NCBI RefSeq assembly: GCF_000018145.1
Contig: NC_009952.1
Coordinates: 1,860,001-1,924,000, forward strand
Direction of reading: 5' to 3'
Origin: Dinoroseobacter shibae DFL 12 = DSM 16493
GTDB lineage: Bacteria > Pseudomonadota > Alphaproteobacteria > Rhodobacterales > Rhodobacteraceae
DNA: 64,000 bases
Made by a program: the position numbers and the translations under genes. The notes under the pieces are model-generated. The model searched no databases, was not told the origin of the DNA, and saw nothing but the letters and a program-made list of their open reading frames with translations. Shown piece by piece: positions 10,777 through 21,213 of the stretch (position 1 is the first letter of the stretch; each line of letters begins with the position of its first letter).

Positions 10777-11382
10777 ATGCTGCTGCTGATCGATAACTAC
10801 GACAGTTTCACCTATAACCTGGTGCATTACCTGGGCGAGCTCGGCGCGCCGGTGGAGGTGTATCGCAACGACGCGCTCGACGTGCAGGCGGCCATGGCGT
10901 TGAACCCGCAGGCGATCTTGCTGAGCCCCGGTCCCTGCGATCCGGACCAGGCGGGCATCTGTCTCGCGCTGACCGAGGCCGCCGCCGAGACCCGGACCCC
11001 CCTGATCGGCGTGTGCCTCGGGCACCAGACCATCGGACAGGCGTTCGGCGGCAAGGTGCAGCGGCATTCGGAGATCGTCCATGGCAAGCTCGGCGCGATG
11101 CATCACGGGGGCACGGGGCTCTTTGCCGGCCTGCCCTCGCCGCTGATGGGCACACGCTACCATTCGCTGGTGGTGGACCGTGACACCCTGCCCGACTGCC
11201 TGGAGGTCACCGCCTGGCTGGAGGACGGCACGATCATGGGGCTGCAGCACCGGGAGTTGCCGATCCACGGGGTGCAGTTCCACCCCGAGAGCATCAAGTC
11301 CGAACACGGGCACAAGATGTTGCAGAACTTCCTCGACACGGTGCCGGGGTTGGCCCCGGGGCGCGCAGAGATGCCCGCATGA
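10777..11382 (+). CDS. trpG: Anthranilate synthase component II (glutamine amidotransferase)
   Basis: Supplies ammonia from glutamine to TrpE. The 201-residue class I amidotransferase has the nucleophile elbow GVCLGHQ and the His-Glu pair in [13 protein letters not shown]. The N-terminus [15 protein letters not shown] is characteristic. The open frame extends far upstream (to 9247) opposite yibQ, but ATG 10777 has AAGGGG six bases upstream. Its stop overlaps the trpD start (ATGA), beginning a run of five translationally coupled genes. The 183-bp divergent gap before it contains no Trp-rich leader ORF. Confidence 0.96.
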
Positions 11383-12398
11383 GCGACGCGCTGAAACCCC
11401 TGATCGGGGCCGCCGCCGACCGTCCCCTGACCCGGGCGGAGGCCGAGGCGGCCTTCGAGATCCTGTTCGAGGGCGAGGCGACGCCGAGCCAGATGGGCGG
11501 GCTGCTGATGGCGCTGCGTACGCGCGGCGAGACGGTGGCGGAATACGCAGCCGCGGCCGCGGTGATGCGCGCCAAATGCAATGCAGTGCGCGCGCCCGAA
11601 GGCGCGATGGACATCGTCGGCACCGGGGGCGACGGCAAGGGGACGCTGAACATCTCCACCGCGACGGCCTTCGTGGTGGCGGGCGCGGGCGTGCCCGTGG
11701 CCAAGCATGGCAACCGCAATCTCAGCTCGAAATCCGGGGCGGCGGATGCGCTGGCGCAGATGGGGATCGAGGTCATGGTCGGCCCGGCGGTGGTCGAGCG
11801 GGCGTTGTCGGAGATCGGCATCGCCTTCATGATGGCGCCGATGCACCACCCGGCGATCCGGCACGTCATGCCCACGCGGGCCGAGCTGGGCACGCGGACC
11901 ATGTTCAACATCCTCGGCCCCCTGACCAACCCGGCAGGCGTCAAGCGGCAGCTGACCGGCGCGTTCTCCCGCGACCTGATCCGGCCCATGGCCGAGACCC
12001 TGGCGGCGCTCGGCTCGGACGTGGCCTGGCTGGTTCACGGCTCGGACGGCACCGACGAGCTGACGATTACGGGCGTGTCCTGGGTGGCGGGGCTGTCGGA
12101 CGGGGCGGTGACCGAGTTCGAGGTCCATCCCGAAGAGGCCGGCTTGCCGGTCCATCCGTTCGAGGCCATCCTCGGGGGCACGCCCGAGGAAAACGGCGCC
12201 GCCTTCCGCGCGCTTCTGGCCGGGGAGGCGTCGGCCTACCGAGACGCGGTGCTCTTGAACGCCGCGGCGGCACTGAAGGTCGCGGGGCGCGTCACCGCCC
12301 TGCCCGATGGCGTGATGCTGGCGGCGGAGGCGATCGACAGCGGCGCGGCCCTGGCCAAGGTGCAGGGGCTGGCACAGATCACATCGGAGGCGACATGA
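11379..12398 (+). CDS. trpD: Anthranilate phosphoribosyltransferase
   Basis: Transfers the phosphoribosyl group of PRPP to anthranilate, the second tryptophan-specific step. The 339-residue protein contains the glycine-rich PRPP loop [17 protein letters not shown], the [15 protein letters not shown] block, and the [11 protein letters not shown] motif of the family. The start codon overlaps the trpG stop and its own stop overlaps the trpC start, each by four bases (ATGA). Confidence 0.97.
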
Positions 12399-13210
12399 CC
12401 GACACCATTCTCGACCGGATCAAGGCCTACAAGCTGGAGGAAGTGGCCGCGCGCAAGGCCGCCCGCCCCCTGGCGGAGGTCGAGGCGGCCGCGCGCCAAG
12501 CCTCCCCCGTCCGGCCCTTCGCGGGCGCGCTGCGGGCGGCGGCCCAGAACGGTTATGCCCTGATCGCGGAGGTCAAGAAGGCGAGCCCCTCCAAGGGTCT
12601 GATCCGCGCCGATTTCGACCCGCCCGCGATTGCCCGCGCTTACGCGGCCGGGGGCGCGGCCTGCCTGTCGGTGCTGACCGATGCGCCGAGCTTCCAGGGG
12701 CATGAGGACTACCTCGTGGCGGCGCGCGCGGCCTGCGCCCTGCCCGTCCTGCGCAAGGATTTCATGTATGACCCCTACCAGGTGCCCGAGGCCCGGGCGA
12801 TGGGCGCGGACTGCATCCTGATCATCATGGCCAGCGTGTCGGACGCCCAGGCCGTCGAGTTGGAGGATGCCGCGACAAGCTGGGGCATGGATGCACTGAT
12901 CGAGGTGCATGACGGCGACGAACTGGACCGCGCCCTGCGGCTGAACTCGCCCCTGATGGGGATCAACAACCGCAACCTCAAGACGTTCGAGACGACCTTG
13001 GACACCACCCGCACCCTGGCGCCGCGTATCCCCGGCGACCGGATGATCGTGGCGGAATCGGGCCTGAGCGGGCCGACGGAGCTTGCCGATCTCGCGGGCT
13101 ACGGCGCGCGCACCTTCCTCATTGGCGAAAGCCTGATGCGGCAGGCGGATGTGGCCGAGGCCACGCGCGCGCTGCTCGCCAACCCGGTTCCCGTGGAGGG
13201 CGCGGCATGA
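12395..13210 (+). CDS. trpC: Indole-3-glycerol-phosphate synthase
   Basis: Closes the indole ring: carboxyphenylamino-deoxyribulose phosphate becomes indole-3-glycerol phosphate. The 271-residue TIM barrel has the family motifs [36 protein letters not shown] and the phosphate-binding [15 protein letters not shown]. It is monofunctional, with no TrpF domain; trpF, trpB and trpA are not in the window. It overlaps trpD by four bases at its start and moaC by four at its end. The reading frame is open far upstream inside trpD, but that portion is not TrpC. Confidence 0.97.
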
Positions 13211-13683
13211 GCGGTCTGACCCATTTCGACGCCCAGGGGGCGGCCCATATGGTCGATGTGTCCGACAAGGAAGTGACCGACCGGGTGGCGATTGCCCGCG
13301 GCGCGGTGCGCATGGCGCCCGAAACCCTCGCAATGATCGAGGGCGGGCGCGCCAAGAAGGGCGACGTGCTGGCCGTGGCGCGGCTGGCGGGGATCATGGG
13401 GGCCAAGAAGACCGCCGATCTGATCCCGCTGTGTCATCCCCTGCCGATCACCAAGGTCGCGCTGGAGCTGGTGCCGGACGCCGATCTGCCCGGCGTGCGG
13501 ATCGAGGCGACGGTCAAGACCTCGGGCCAGACCGGGGTGGAGATGGAGGCGCTGACCGCGGTGTCGGTCGCGGCCCTGACGATCTACGACATGGTGAAAG
13601 CCGTGGACAAGGCGATGCAGCTGACCGACATCCGGCTGGCGTTCAAGGATGGCGGCAAGTCCGGGCGTTTCGAAGCCGAATGA
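13207..13683 (+). CDS. moaC: Cyclic pyranopterin monophosphate synthase
   Basis: Molybdenum-cofactor enzyme that converts the MoaA product to cyclic pyranopterin monophosphate. The 158-residue protein shows the canonical [18 protein letters not shown] active-site segment, [21 protein letters not shown], and the C-terminal [16 protein letters not shown]. It begins in a four-base overlap with trpC and ends in one with moeA, tying molybdopterin synthesis to the trp transcript. The biological reason for that coupling is not evident, but the order is conserved in related genera. Confidence 0.97.
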   Translation: MSGLTHFDAQGAAHMVDVSDKEVTDRVAIARGAVRMAPETLAMIEGGRAKKGDVLAVARLAGIMGAKKTADLIPLCHPLPITKVALELVPDADLPGVRIEATVKTSGQTGVEMEALTAVSVAALTIYDMVKAVDKAMQLTDIRLAFKDGGKSGRFEAE

Positions 13684-14888
13684 GTGCGCTCATCCCGGTC
13701 TCGCAGGCGCTCGACGCGCTCTTCGCTCTGATCACGCCCCTGGACCCCGAGGACGTGCCCCTGCGCAATGCCGCGGGCCGGGTGCTGGCGCGCGATGCGG
13801 TGGCCCGGCGCGACCAGCCGCCCTTCGCCGCCTCGGCGATGGATGGCTACGCGCTGCGCGGGGATGAGGCGCAGCCGGGCGCACAGTTCGAGGTGGTCGG
13901 GGGCAGTGCCGCGGGCCATGGCTGGACCGGGCGGCTGGGCCCCGGCCAGGCGGTGCGCATCTTCACCGGGGCGCCGGTGCCCGAGGGCGCGGACCGCGTG
14001 GTGATCCAGGAGGATGTCACCGTCTACGAGGGCCGGATCACCCTGCTGGACAGTCTTGGCTCGGGCGACAACATCCGCCCCGCGGGGGGCGATTTCGCCG
14101 TGGGCGACCGGATGGCCGCGCCTCGGCGGCTCGGCCCCGCGGATGTGGCGCTGGCCGCGTCGATGAACCTGCCGGAGTTGTGCGTGGCGCGCCAGCCCGA
14201 GGTCGCGATCATCGCCACCGGGGACGAGCTGGTCCTGCCCGGCGAGACCCCTTCGCCGGACCAGATCATCGCGTCGAACAGCTTCGGCCTGGCCGCGATG
14301 TTCGAGGCCGAGGGCGCGCTGGTGCGGATGCTGCCCGTGGCCCGCGACACGCCCGAAGCCCTGACCGCCGTGCTGGAGCTTGCGCGCGGCGCGGACATGA
14401 TCGTCACCATCGGCGGGGCCTCTGTGGGCGATCACGACCATGTCGGATCGGTCATGGATGCGCTGGGGATGGAGCGGGCGTTCTACAAGATCGCCATGCG
14501 GCCGGGAAAACCGCTGATGTGCGGGCGGCTCGGGGACGCGGTGATGGTGGGGCTGCCGGGCAATCCGGTCTCCTCCATGGTGTGCGGCACGCTCTTTGTC
14601 GTGCCCGCCCTGCGCGCCATGCAGGGCCTGCCCGCGGCCCCCGTGCCGACCCTGACAGGCCAGCTGGCGGTGGCGACCGGACGCAATGGCCCGCGGGAGC
14701 ATTACATGCGCGCCACCCTCGCCGTGCAGGGCGGCACCTTCCGCCTCACCCCCGAGAACCGCCAGGACAGCAGCCTGATGACCGTGCTCGCAGGCGCCGA
14801 TTGCCTCGTCGTTCGCCCGCCCCACGCCCCCGCCGCCCCCGCAGGCAGCGAAGTGCCCTTCATCCCCCTGGTGCCGCTCGCAGGCTGA
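13680..14888 (+). CDS. moeA: Molybdopterin molybdenumtransferase
   Basis: Inserts molybdate into adenylylated molybdopterin in the cytoplasm. The 402-residue protein has the MoeA landmarks [28 protein letters not shown], the MogA-like core [13 protein letters not shown], and [10 protein letters not shown] followed by [11 protein letters not shown]. The start overlaps the moaC stop by four bases. moeA closes the trpG-to-moeA coupled run; 12 bases after its stop comes the TTGACA of the lexA promoter. MoaA, MoaB/MogA and MoaE are not in the window. Confidence 0.97.
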   Translation: MSALIPVSQALDALFALITPLDPEDVPLRNAAGRVLARDAVARRDQPPFAASAMDGYALRGDEAQPGAQFEVVGGSAAGHGWTGRLGPGQAVRIFTGAPVPEGADRVVIQEDVTVYEGRITLLDSLGSGDNIRPAGGDFAVGDRMAAPRRLGPADVALAASMNLPELCVARQPEVAIIATGDELVLPGETPSPDQIIASNSFGLAAMFEAEGALVRMLPVARDTPEALTAVLELARGADMIVTIGGASVGDHDHVGSVMDALGMERAFYKIAMRPGKPLMCGRLGDAVMVGLPGNPVSSMVCGTLFVVPALRAMQGLPAAPVPTLTGQLAVATGRNGPREHYMRATLAVQGGTFRLTPENRQDSSLMTVLAGADCLVVRPPHAPAAPAGSEVPFIPLVPLAG

Positions 14889-14900
14889 GCCTGGACGAAG

Positions 14901-14940
14901 TTGACACAAAGCGGGAACAGGGATAGAACAGTGAGTGAAC
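14901..14940 (+). promoter_or_regulatory. lexA promoter with two overlapping SOS boxes (GAAC-N7-GAAC-N7-GAAC)
   Basis: Three GAAC half-sites stand in line at 14915-14918, 14926-14929 and 14937-14940, each pair separated by exactly seven bases. GAAC-N7-GAAC is the alphaproteobacterial LexA operator, so this reads as two boxes sharing a middle half-site. TTGACA at 14901-14906 followed by 17 bases and TAGAAC (14924-14929) gives a sigma-70-like promoter whose -10 lies inside the operator, consistent with autorepression of lexA about 100 bp downstream. Confidence 0.85.
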
Positions 14941-15042
14941 CCGCTGGGGTTTAAGACCTTGTTTACCAGTTCTTGGTTTTACCAGGGCGCGGGTGTCTGC
15001 GGGCGGTGCCGGGCGACAGGCGTCCGAGAGGAGGGAGCAGTC

Positions 15043-15738
15043 ATGCTGACCAGAAAGCAGATCGAATTGCTGGAGTTCATTCACAAGCGATTGCAACGCG
15101 ACGGGGTGCCCCCGTCCTTCGACGAAATGAAAGACGCGCTGGACCTGCGGTCGAAATCGGGAATCCACCGGTTGATCACGGCGCTCGAGGAACGCGGATT
15201 CATCCGCAGGCTCGCGCACAAGGCACGGGCGATCGAGATTGTGAAATTGCCCGAGGCCCTGATGGGATCGATGCAGGGCGGGTTCGCCCCGCAGGTGATC
15301 GACGGTGACCGTCTGGACCCACCCGTCGGGGCGATGCCGGTGTCGGGCATTCACGCGGTGGAGTTGCCCGTGATGGGCAAGATCGCCGCCGGCACACCGA
15401 TCGAGGCGATCAGCGAAGTGTCCCATACGGTGGCCGTGCCCGGGCAGATGATGCGCCAGGACGCGGAGCATTACGCGCTGGAGGTGAAGGGCGACTCGAT
15501 GATCAATGCCGGGATCAACAATGGCGACATCGTGGTGATCCGGGAGACGAGTGTTGCCGAGAGCGGAGATATCGTGGTCGCACTTGTCGACGGGCACGAG
15601 GCGACGCTGAAGACCCTGCGCAAGCGCGGTAACGCGATCGCGCTGGAGGCGGCGAACCCCGCCTATGAAACACGGGTCTACCCGGCCGAAATGGTGCGGG
15701 TGCAGGGCAAGCTGGTCGGGCTGATCCGCTCCTACTGA
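15043..15738 (+). CDS. lexA: LexA SOS repressor
   Basis: Represses DNA-damage-response genes and cleaves itself when RecA filaments form. The 231-residue protein has an N-terminal winged helix ([17 protein letters not shown]...), the Ala116-Gly117 cleavage site in [10 protein letters not shown], the catalytic Ser152 (GDSMINAGI) and Lys190 (EATLKTL). The linker between DNA-binding and protease domains is longer than in E. coli, as usual for alphaproteobacteria. ATG 15043 follows a strong GAGGAGGGAG site; an upstream in-frame GTG at 14935 lies inside the operator and is rejected. The region 14941-15042 is leader sequence containing two copies of GTTT(T)ACCAG. Confidence 0.97.
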   Translation: MLTRKQIELLEFIHKRLQRDGVPPSFDEMKDALDLRSKSGIHRLITALEERGFIRRLAHKARAIEIVKLPEALMGSMQGGFAPQVIDGDRLDPPVGAMPVSGIHAVELPVMGKIAAGTPIEAISEVSHTVAVPGQMMRQDAEHYALEVKGDSMINAGINNGDIVVIRETSVAESGDIVVALVDGHEATLKTLRKRGNAIALEAANPAYETRVYPAEMVRVQGKLVGLIRSY

Positions 15739-15759
15739 GGCGCACGGCCGGGGCGAGGA

Positions 15760-15915
15760 CCAAGAGCTTTCGAAAGCTCTTGGGGCCCGGAGCCCACAGA
15801 TCTTGCAAGGACCGGTCCGCTCGCCCGGTCCAGCCCGCGGTCTTGCGGGAAATCATCCAAACGTTTTGCGCGGCAGCAGGGCTGCGCGCCTCCAAGAGTT
15901 TTCGAAAACTCTTGG
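15760..15915. repeat. Hairpin-filled convergent gap with two palindromes of the same type as the trpE array
   Basis: The 188-bp space between the stops of lexA and comEC holds two perfect palindromes: 15762-15781 (half-arm AAGAGCTTTC) and 15894-15913 (half-arm AAGAGTTTTC). Both extend two base pairs further outward as CC...GG. Between them are three more inverted repeats: GGACCGG/CCGGTCC (15809-15831), CCCGC/GCGGG (15834-15849) and GCGCGGCAGC/GCTGCGCGC (15868-15889). The two main palindromes share the AAG...TTC|GAA...CTT pattern of the array at 8668-8758. Confidence 0.9.
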
Positions 15916-15926
15916 CCCGCGGCGGC

Positions 15927-18011
15927 TCAGCGGGTCGGCTCCGCGCCCGGCGCGCGGGCCAGGCGGCCCGGCGTGGTCGCACGTGCGGCCCCGGTCCACA
16001 TCCGCTGCTCTTCTGCGGACTTCGCGCGGACCACCTGCAACCCGTCCTCGGTCACCGACACCGCCAGCGCACCTGTCCGGCGCAGATCCCAGGCGTCGAT
16101 GCTCTCGCAGGCCCCGGTGCTGCGCGGCAGCCGCGTGTTGGCCACCACCAGGTCCGCCGTGGCACAGGCCTCCGGAAACTGCGCCGCACCGGTCTTGCCG
16201 CGCAGCTGGATCACCCGGTAGGGCCCGAGGGCCACGCTGACCGTCCCCTTGCCCGCCTCGATCCCCGCGCGCGCCGCCGCCACGTCCTGCGTCACCCCGT
16301 CGCCGTCATTCTCCAGCCAGTTGCGCGCCGCGAACCCGTCACCGCGGCCCTTGCTGAGCGCGCGTCCCTGCTCGGTCATCACGCCCAGCAGCCCGCCCGT
16401 GTCGGAGATCAGCAGCTCTGGCCGGTCGGACTGGGTCCAGAGCCCCAGGGCCAGCACCACCGGCGCCAGCCCCGCCCATCGCGCCCGCCAGGGCAAAAGC
16501 CCCACCACCAGCGCTCCCAGCACGATCAACGGCAGCACCACGGGCATCGGGCGGACCACATGGCCCACCGCCCCCTCCAGCCCCGCGACCGTGCCGGCCA
16601 CCCAGAGGATCCAGCGGATCCCGACCTCCATCGCGAAGAGACCGACCCCCTCCAGCCCCAGGGGCACGCCCGCCAGCGCCACCAGCGCGCCGGGCATCAC
16701 CAGCGTGCCCATGACCGGCACCGAGGCCAGGTTCGCGATCAGCCCGTAATGGCCGACGATGTTGAAATGCGCCGCCGCAATGGGGGCCGTGGCCGCCCCC
16801 GCCACCGCCGAGGACAGCAAGAGCGAGGCCGTCCCCTTGGCCCATTTCGGAATGCCCCGCCACCAGCGCACATCGCGCAGATGGGCATAGGTGATGACCA
16901 GCGCCGTGGTCGCGGCAAACGACATCTGGAACCCCGGGCCCAGCACCGCCTCGGGCCTGAGCGCCAGCACCAGCAGCGCCGCCCAGGCGACCGAACGCAG
17001 GGACAGCGCCCGGCGGTCGAAACACACGCCCACCAGGATCATCGCCACCATGATGAAGGCCCGCTCCGTCGCCACGCTCATGCCCGAGATGAACAGGTAG
17101 ACGACCGCCGCGCCCAGGGCGCAGACCGCCGCCACCTTCTTGACCGGCACGCGCAGCGCCAGCCAGGGCCACAGCGCCATTAGACTGCGCAGGCCCAGAA
17201 ACACCGTACCCGTGAGCAACCCCATATGCAGGCCGGAGATCGCCAGCAGATGGGCAAGGTTCGAGCCGCGCAGGTCTTCGACATGGGCGCGGTCGATGGC
17301 CGCCCGGTCGCCGGTGATGATCGCCGAGGCGAAGGCCCCGGGCTGGCCCGCGATCCGGTCGCGGATCGCCTTGGACAGCTTCAGCCGGGTCTCGTAGACA
17401 CGCTCGGCGAAGCTCAGCTGCGCAGGCTCCGCCCAGAGGACCACGGGCACGCGGGTGTAGCCCACGGCCCCCAGCCCCTCGAACCAGGCATGGCGGCGAA
17501 AGTCGAAGCCGCCCGGCTCCACCGGCGCGTTGGGCGGCGACAGATGCCCGGTGGTCATCACGACCTGGCCCGGGCGTAGCGGCACCTCGGGCAACGGCCC
17601 GTGGAGCGACACCCGCACCTGCGCCGGGCGGCGGTCGGGCGCGACATCCTCCAGCCGCACATCCGCGAGGGTCAGGCGCATCGCCCCGGCATAGGAGCTG
17701 TCGATCTCGACGATGCGCCCCTCGATCGGCCCGTAATAGCGAAAGGGCAGCACCGAGGCGGCCACATCCGCCGTGCGCCAGGCCGCGAGCCCGTAGCCCC
17801 CCGCCGCCAGCGCCAGCGCCCAGCCCAGGGGCCGCAGGGACCAGGGCGCAAAGAGCCCCCAGAGCAGGCCGAAGGCAGCACAGGACCACACCAGCCGCAG
17901 CACCGCCAGGGACGGCTCGCCCGCGGGCAGAAAATAGGCCAGCATCCCGCAGCCCAGCACCACGGGGGCCCAGGGGAACAGCACCTGCCGTACCTCTGCG
18001 TATTGGGTCAC
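15927..18011 (-). CDS. comEC: ComEC/Rec2-family DNA-uptake channel protein
   Basis: Inner-membrane protein of 694 residues related to the competence channel that passes single-stranded DNA into the cytoplasm. The order is two N-terminal helices, a soluble OB-like DUF4131 region (about 85-190), the Competence membrane domain with LRGSNLAHLLAISGLHMGLLTG and SVATERAFIMVAMILVG, and a C-terminal remnant of the beta-lactamase-like domain (LLISDTGGLLGVMT...). That last domain seems short and lacks the HxHxDH zinc motif. The start at 18011 gives a normal N-terminus. It is divergent from gltX. Other competence genes are absent here, so the role in uptake is inferred from family. Confidence 0.9.
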   Translation of the reverse strand: MTQYAEVRQVLFPWAPVVLGCGMLAYFLPAGEPSLAVLRLVWSCAAFGLLWGLFAPWSLRPLGWALALAAGGYGLAAWRTADVAASVLPFRYYGPIEGRIVEIDSSYAGAMRLTLADVRLEDVAPDRRPAQVRVSLHGPLPEVPLRPGQVVMTTGHLSPPNAPVEPGGFDFRRHAWFEGLGAVGYTRVPVVLWAEPAQLSFAERVYETRLKLSKAIRDRIAGQPGAFASAIITGDRAAIDRAHVEDLRGSNLAHLLAISGLHMGLLTGTVFLGLRSLMALWPWLALRVPVKKVAAVCALGAAVVYLFISGMSVATERAFIMVAMILVGVCFDRRALSLRSVAWAALLVLALRPEAVLGPGFQMSFAATTALVITYAHLRDVRWWRGIPKWAKGTASLLLSSAVAGAATAPIAAAHFNIVGHYGLIANLASVPVMGTLVMPGALVALAGVPLGLEGVGLFAMEVGIRWILWVAGTVAGLEGAVGHVVRPMPVVLPLIVLGALVVGLLPWRARWAGLAPVVLALGLWTQSDRPELLISDTGGLLGVMTEQGRALSKGRGDGFAARNWLENDGDGVTQDVAAARAGIEAGKGTVSVALGPYRVIQLRGKTGAAQFPEACATADLVVANTRLPRSTGACESIDAWDLRRTGALAVSVTEDGLQVVRAKSAEEQRMWTGAARATTPGRLARAPGAEPTR

Positions 18012-18119
18012 TTGTCCTGTCCCGCCGGGTTGGGTAAGTCCTGCGCAACCTTATCGAAACCTTGGTTGCCAATTGGTTAACGCGCCCGCCGCGCGCCCCC
18101 CAACGCGCAGGAGATCCCC

Positions 18120-19535
18120 ATGAGCCCCACCGACGCCTCGCCCGTCGTCACCCGCTTCGCCCCCTCGCCCACGGGCTACCTGCATATCGGCGGGGCGCGC
18201 ACGGCTTTGTTCAACTGGCTCTATGCGCGCGGCCGCGGCGGCAAGTTCCTCTTGCGGATCGAGGATACGGACAAGGCCCGCTCGACGGCGGAGGCGACGG
18301 AGGCGATCTTCGCCGGGCTGCGCTGGCTCGGGCTCGACTGGGACGGCGACGCGGTCAGCCAGGCCGAGGGCGCCGCGCGCCATGCGCAGGTCGCCCGGGC
18401 GCTGCAGGAGGCGGGCAAGGCCTACAAATGTTTCACCACCCAGGACGAGATCGCGGCGTTTCGCGAGGCCGCCCGCGCCGAGGGCCGGTCGACCCTCTTC
18501 CGCTCGCCCTGGCGCGACGCGGACCCCGCCAGCCATCCGGACGCGCCCTATGTCATCCGGATCAAGGCCCCGCAGGAGGGCACCACGGTGATCGCCGACC
18601 AGGTGCAGGGGGATGTGCGCATCCGCAACGACCAGCTCGACGACATGATCCTGCTGCGCTCCGACGGCTCGCCGGTCTACATGCTGGCGGTGGTGGTGGA
18701 TGATCACGACATGGGGGTGACCCACGTGATCCGGGGCGACGACCATCTCAACAACGCCGCGCGCCAGATGATGATCTACGACGCGATGGGCTGGGACATG
18801 CCGGTCTTCGCCCATATCCCGCTGATCCACGGGCCCGACGGCAAGAAGCTCAGCAAGCGCCACGGCGCGCTGGGGGTCGAGGAATACCAGGCGATGGGCT
18901 ATCCGGCGCAAGCCATGCGCAACTACCTCGCCCGGCTCGGCTGGTCCCATGGCGATGACGAGTTTTTCGGCGATGCCCAGGCGCAGGCCTGGTTCGACCT
19001 GGATGGAATCGGCAAATCGCCGGCACGGCTGGACCTGAAAAAGCTCGACAACCTGTCCGGGCAACACCTGGGCGTCATGGCGGATGAGGCGATTGTCGCA
19101 GGTGCACAAGGATACCTCGCCGCCACCGGGGCACCGCCCCTCACCGAAGCCCAGGAGACCGGTTTGTCGCGTGCGATGTATTGCCTCAAGGACCGGGCCA
19201 AGAAATTTCCCGACCTGCTTGAAAAGGCTCACTTTATCCTGGCGTCGCGGCCAATCGACCCGGACCCGAAAGCCGCGAAATCCCTCGACACTGTATCCCG
19301 TGGTATACTGGCTGAATTGACGCCGCAGCTGCAAAATGCTAGCTGGACGCGCGACACGCTTGAAGGCGTTGTGGGCGGCCTGGCAGAGGCCCATGGGTTG
19401 GGCCTGGGCAAGCTCGCCGCCCCGTTGCGCGCTGCTCTGGCCGGGCGTTCCGCGACGCCCAGCGTTTTTGACATGATGCTCGTTCTGGGCCGCGACGAGA
19501 CGCTCGCGCGCCTGTCCGACGCCACATCCGCGTGA
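18120..19535 (+). CDS. gltX: Glutamyl-tRNA synthetase
   Basis: Charges tRNA-Glu (and possibly tRNA-Gln, later amidated). The 471-residue class I synthetase has the HIGH-type motif HIGG at 22-25 within [15 protein letters not shown], and the KMSKS-type KLSKR at 243-247. The length is normal and the anticodon-binding helical domain is complete. Many Rhodobacterales carry two gltX copies, so this may be one of two. A short divergent region separates it from comEC; gltA follows about 115 bp downstream. Confidence 0.96.
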   Translation: MSPTDASPVVTRFAPSPTGYLHIGGARTALFNWLYARGRGGKFLLRIEDTDKARSTAEATEAIFAGLRWLGLDWDGDAVSQAEGAARHAQVARALQEAGKAYKCFTTQDEIAAFREAARAEGRSTLFRSPWRDADPASHPDAPYVIRIKAPQEGTTVIADQVQGDVRIRNDQLDDMILLRSDGSPVYMLAVVVDDHDMGVTHVIRGDDHLNNAARQMMIYDAMGWDMPVFAHIPLIHGPDGKKLSKRHGALGVEEYQAMGYPAQAMRNYLARLGWSHGDDEFFGDAQAQAWFDLDGIGKSPARLDLKKLDNLSGQHLGVMADEAIVAGAQGYLAATGAPPLTEAQETGLSRAMYCLKDRAKKFPDLLEKAHFILASRPIDPDPKAAKSLDTVSRGILAELTPQLQNASWTRDTLEGVVGGLAEAHGLGLGKLAAPLRAALAGRSATPSVFDMMLVLGRDETLARLSDATSA

Positions 19536-19650
19536 GGGGGACGCCGGTCGACCGGCCCCCCGACACGCCAAGACACAACCGGTCACAAGACCGACCATGC
19601 CAAGATCGCCGCATCCCCCCGGGGCGAGGGCGTTACAAAAAGGGACAGAC

Positions 19651-20943
19651 ATGGCCGAACAGAAAACCGCGACCCTGCACATAGGCGACAAGTCCATCGA
19701 GTTGCCGATCTACTCGCCCACGGCGGGGCCGGACGTGCTGGATATCCGCAAACTCTACGCCCAGGGCAACGTGTTCACCTACGATCCGGGCTTCACCTCC
19801 ACCGCCTCCTGCGACAGCACGATCACCTTCATCGACGGGGACAAGGGCGAGCTGCTGCATCGCGGCTATCCGATCGACCAGCTGGCGGAGAAGTCCCACT
19901 ACCTGGAGGTCTGCTACCTGCTGCTCTATGGCGAGCTGCCGACGGCCGCGGAGCTGGAGGATTTCGAGAGCCGTGTGACCAACCACACGATGCTGCACGA
20001 GCAGATGATGAACTTCTTCCGGGGCTTCCGTCGGGACGCGCACCCGATGGCGGTCATGGTGGGCGTGGTCGGCGCGATGTCGGCCTTCTACCACGACAGC
20101 ACCGACATCGCCGATCCGTGGCAGCGCGAGGTCGCCTCGATCCGGCTGATCGCCAAGATGCCGACCATCGCCGCCTGGGCGTTCAAGTATTCCATCGGCC
20201 AGCCCTTCGTCTATCCGCGCAACGACCTGGACTACGCGTCCAACTTCCTGCGCATGTGCTTTGCCGTGCCGACCGAGGATTACGTGGTCGACCCGATCCT
20301 GAGCCGCGCGATGGACCGGATCTTCACCCTGCACGCGGATCACGAACAGAACGCCTCGACCTCGACCGTGCGGCTGGCCTCGTCCTCGGGCGCCAACCCG
20401 TTTGCCTGCATCGCCGCCGGCATCGCCTGCCTCTGGGGTCCGGCCCATGGCGGCGCGAACCAGGCGTGCCTGGAGATGCTGCAGGAAATCGGCAGCGTCG
20501 ACCGCATCCCCGAGTATATCGCCCGCGCCAAGGACAAGGACGACCCCTTCCGCCTGATGGGGTTCGGCCACCGGGTCTACAAGAACTTCGATCCGCGCGC
20601 CAAGGTGATGAAGCAATCGGCCGACGAGGTTCTCGAACTGCTGGGGGTCGAGAACAACCCGATCCTGCAGGTCGCCAAGGAGCTGGAGGCCGCCGCACTG
20701 GCCGACCCCTATTTCGCCGACAAGAAGCTCTTCCCGAACGTGGATTTCTACTCGGGCATCATCCTCGAGGCGATGGGCTTCCCCACGGCGATGTTCACCC
20801 CGATCTTCGCGGTGTCGCGGACCGTGGGCTGGATCAGCCAGTGGAAAGAGCAGCTGGAGGATCCGAACCTGAAAATCGGGCGTCCGCGGCAGCTTTACCA
20901 GGGCGTGACCCTGCGCGACTACGTGGATGTGGAGAAGCGCTGA
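19651..20943 (+). CDS. gltA: Citrate synthase
   Basis: Condenses acetyl-CoA with oxaloacetate at the entrance of the TCA cycle. The 430-residue, hexameric-type (GltA) protein shows the active-site segments [37 protein letters not shown] and PNVDFYSGI, including the two catalytic histidines and the aspartate. The frame is open from 19597, but ATG 19651 ([15 protein letters not shown]) matches the family and is preceded by AAAAAGGGA. A clear intrinsic terminator follows. Confidence 0.97.
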   Translation: MAEQKTATLHIGDKSIELPIYSPTAGPDVLDIRKLYAQGNVFTYDPGFTSTASCDSTITFIDGDKGELLHRGYPIDQLAEKSHYLEVCYLLLYGELPTAAELEDFESRVTNHTMLHEQMMNFFRGFRRDAHPMAVMVGVVGAMSAFYHDSTDIADPWQREVASIRLIAKMPTIAAWAFKYSIGQPFVYPRNDLDYASNFLRMCFAVPTEDYVVDPILSRAMDRIFTLHADHEQNASTSTVRLASSSGANPFACIAAGIACLWGPAHGGANQACLEMLQEIGSVDRIPEYIARAKDKDDPFRLMGFGHRVYKNFDPRAKVMKQSADEVLELLGVENNPILQVAKELEAAALADPYFADKKLFPNVDFYSGIILEAMGFPTAMFTPIFAVSRTVGWISQWKEQLEDPNLKIGRPRQLYQGVTLRDYVDVEKR

Positions 20944-20971
20944 GCACCCCACACCCCCCTGCCAGCACATC

Positions 20972-21003
20972 AAGGGCCGTCCTTCGGGGCGGCCTTTTTC
21001 TTT
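20972..21003 (+). terminator. Rho-independent terminator of gltA
   Basis: GGCCGTCC, loop TTCG, GGGCGGCC (20975-20994) forms an eight-base stem with one G-U pair, ending directly in a T-rich run (CCTTTTTCTTT). It sits about 30 bases after the gltA stop. Confidence 0.9.
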
Positions 21004-21213
21004 GAGCAGAACACCCTCTGCTGTGCATCTGCGCAGAAATTCGACCATAACCGGCGGTTTTGGTGCTACCGTGGAAAGGGTCCGGTGTTCTGCGCGGATT
21101 TGCGCGGCACTGCTGGACCCAGGCTCCGGTCCCGGCCGGGGTAGACGACAGAGGCGGGTTTGTCCCGTCTCGGGCCCCCAAGAACACAAGAAACGGAGAT
21201 TTAGGGATTTACC

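Noticed and set aside
14935-15042. GTG-initiated N-terminal extension of LexA
   Set aside because: The GTG lies within the SOS operator and promoter, and LexA proteins begin at MLTRKQ after a strong ribosome site.
18012-18119. A further SOS box between comEC and gltX
   Set aside because: No GAAC or GTTC pair with a seven-base spacer is present in this gap.
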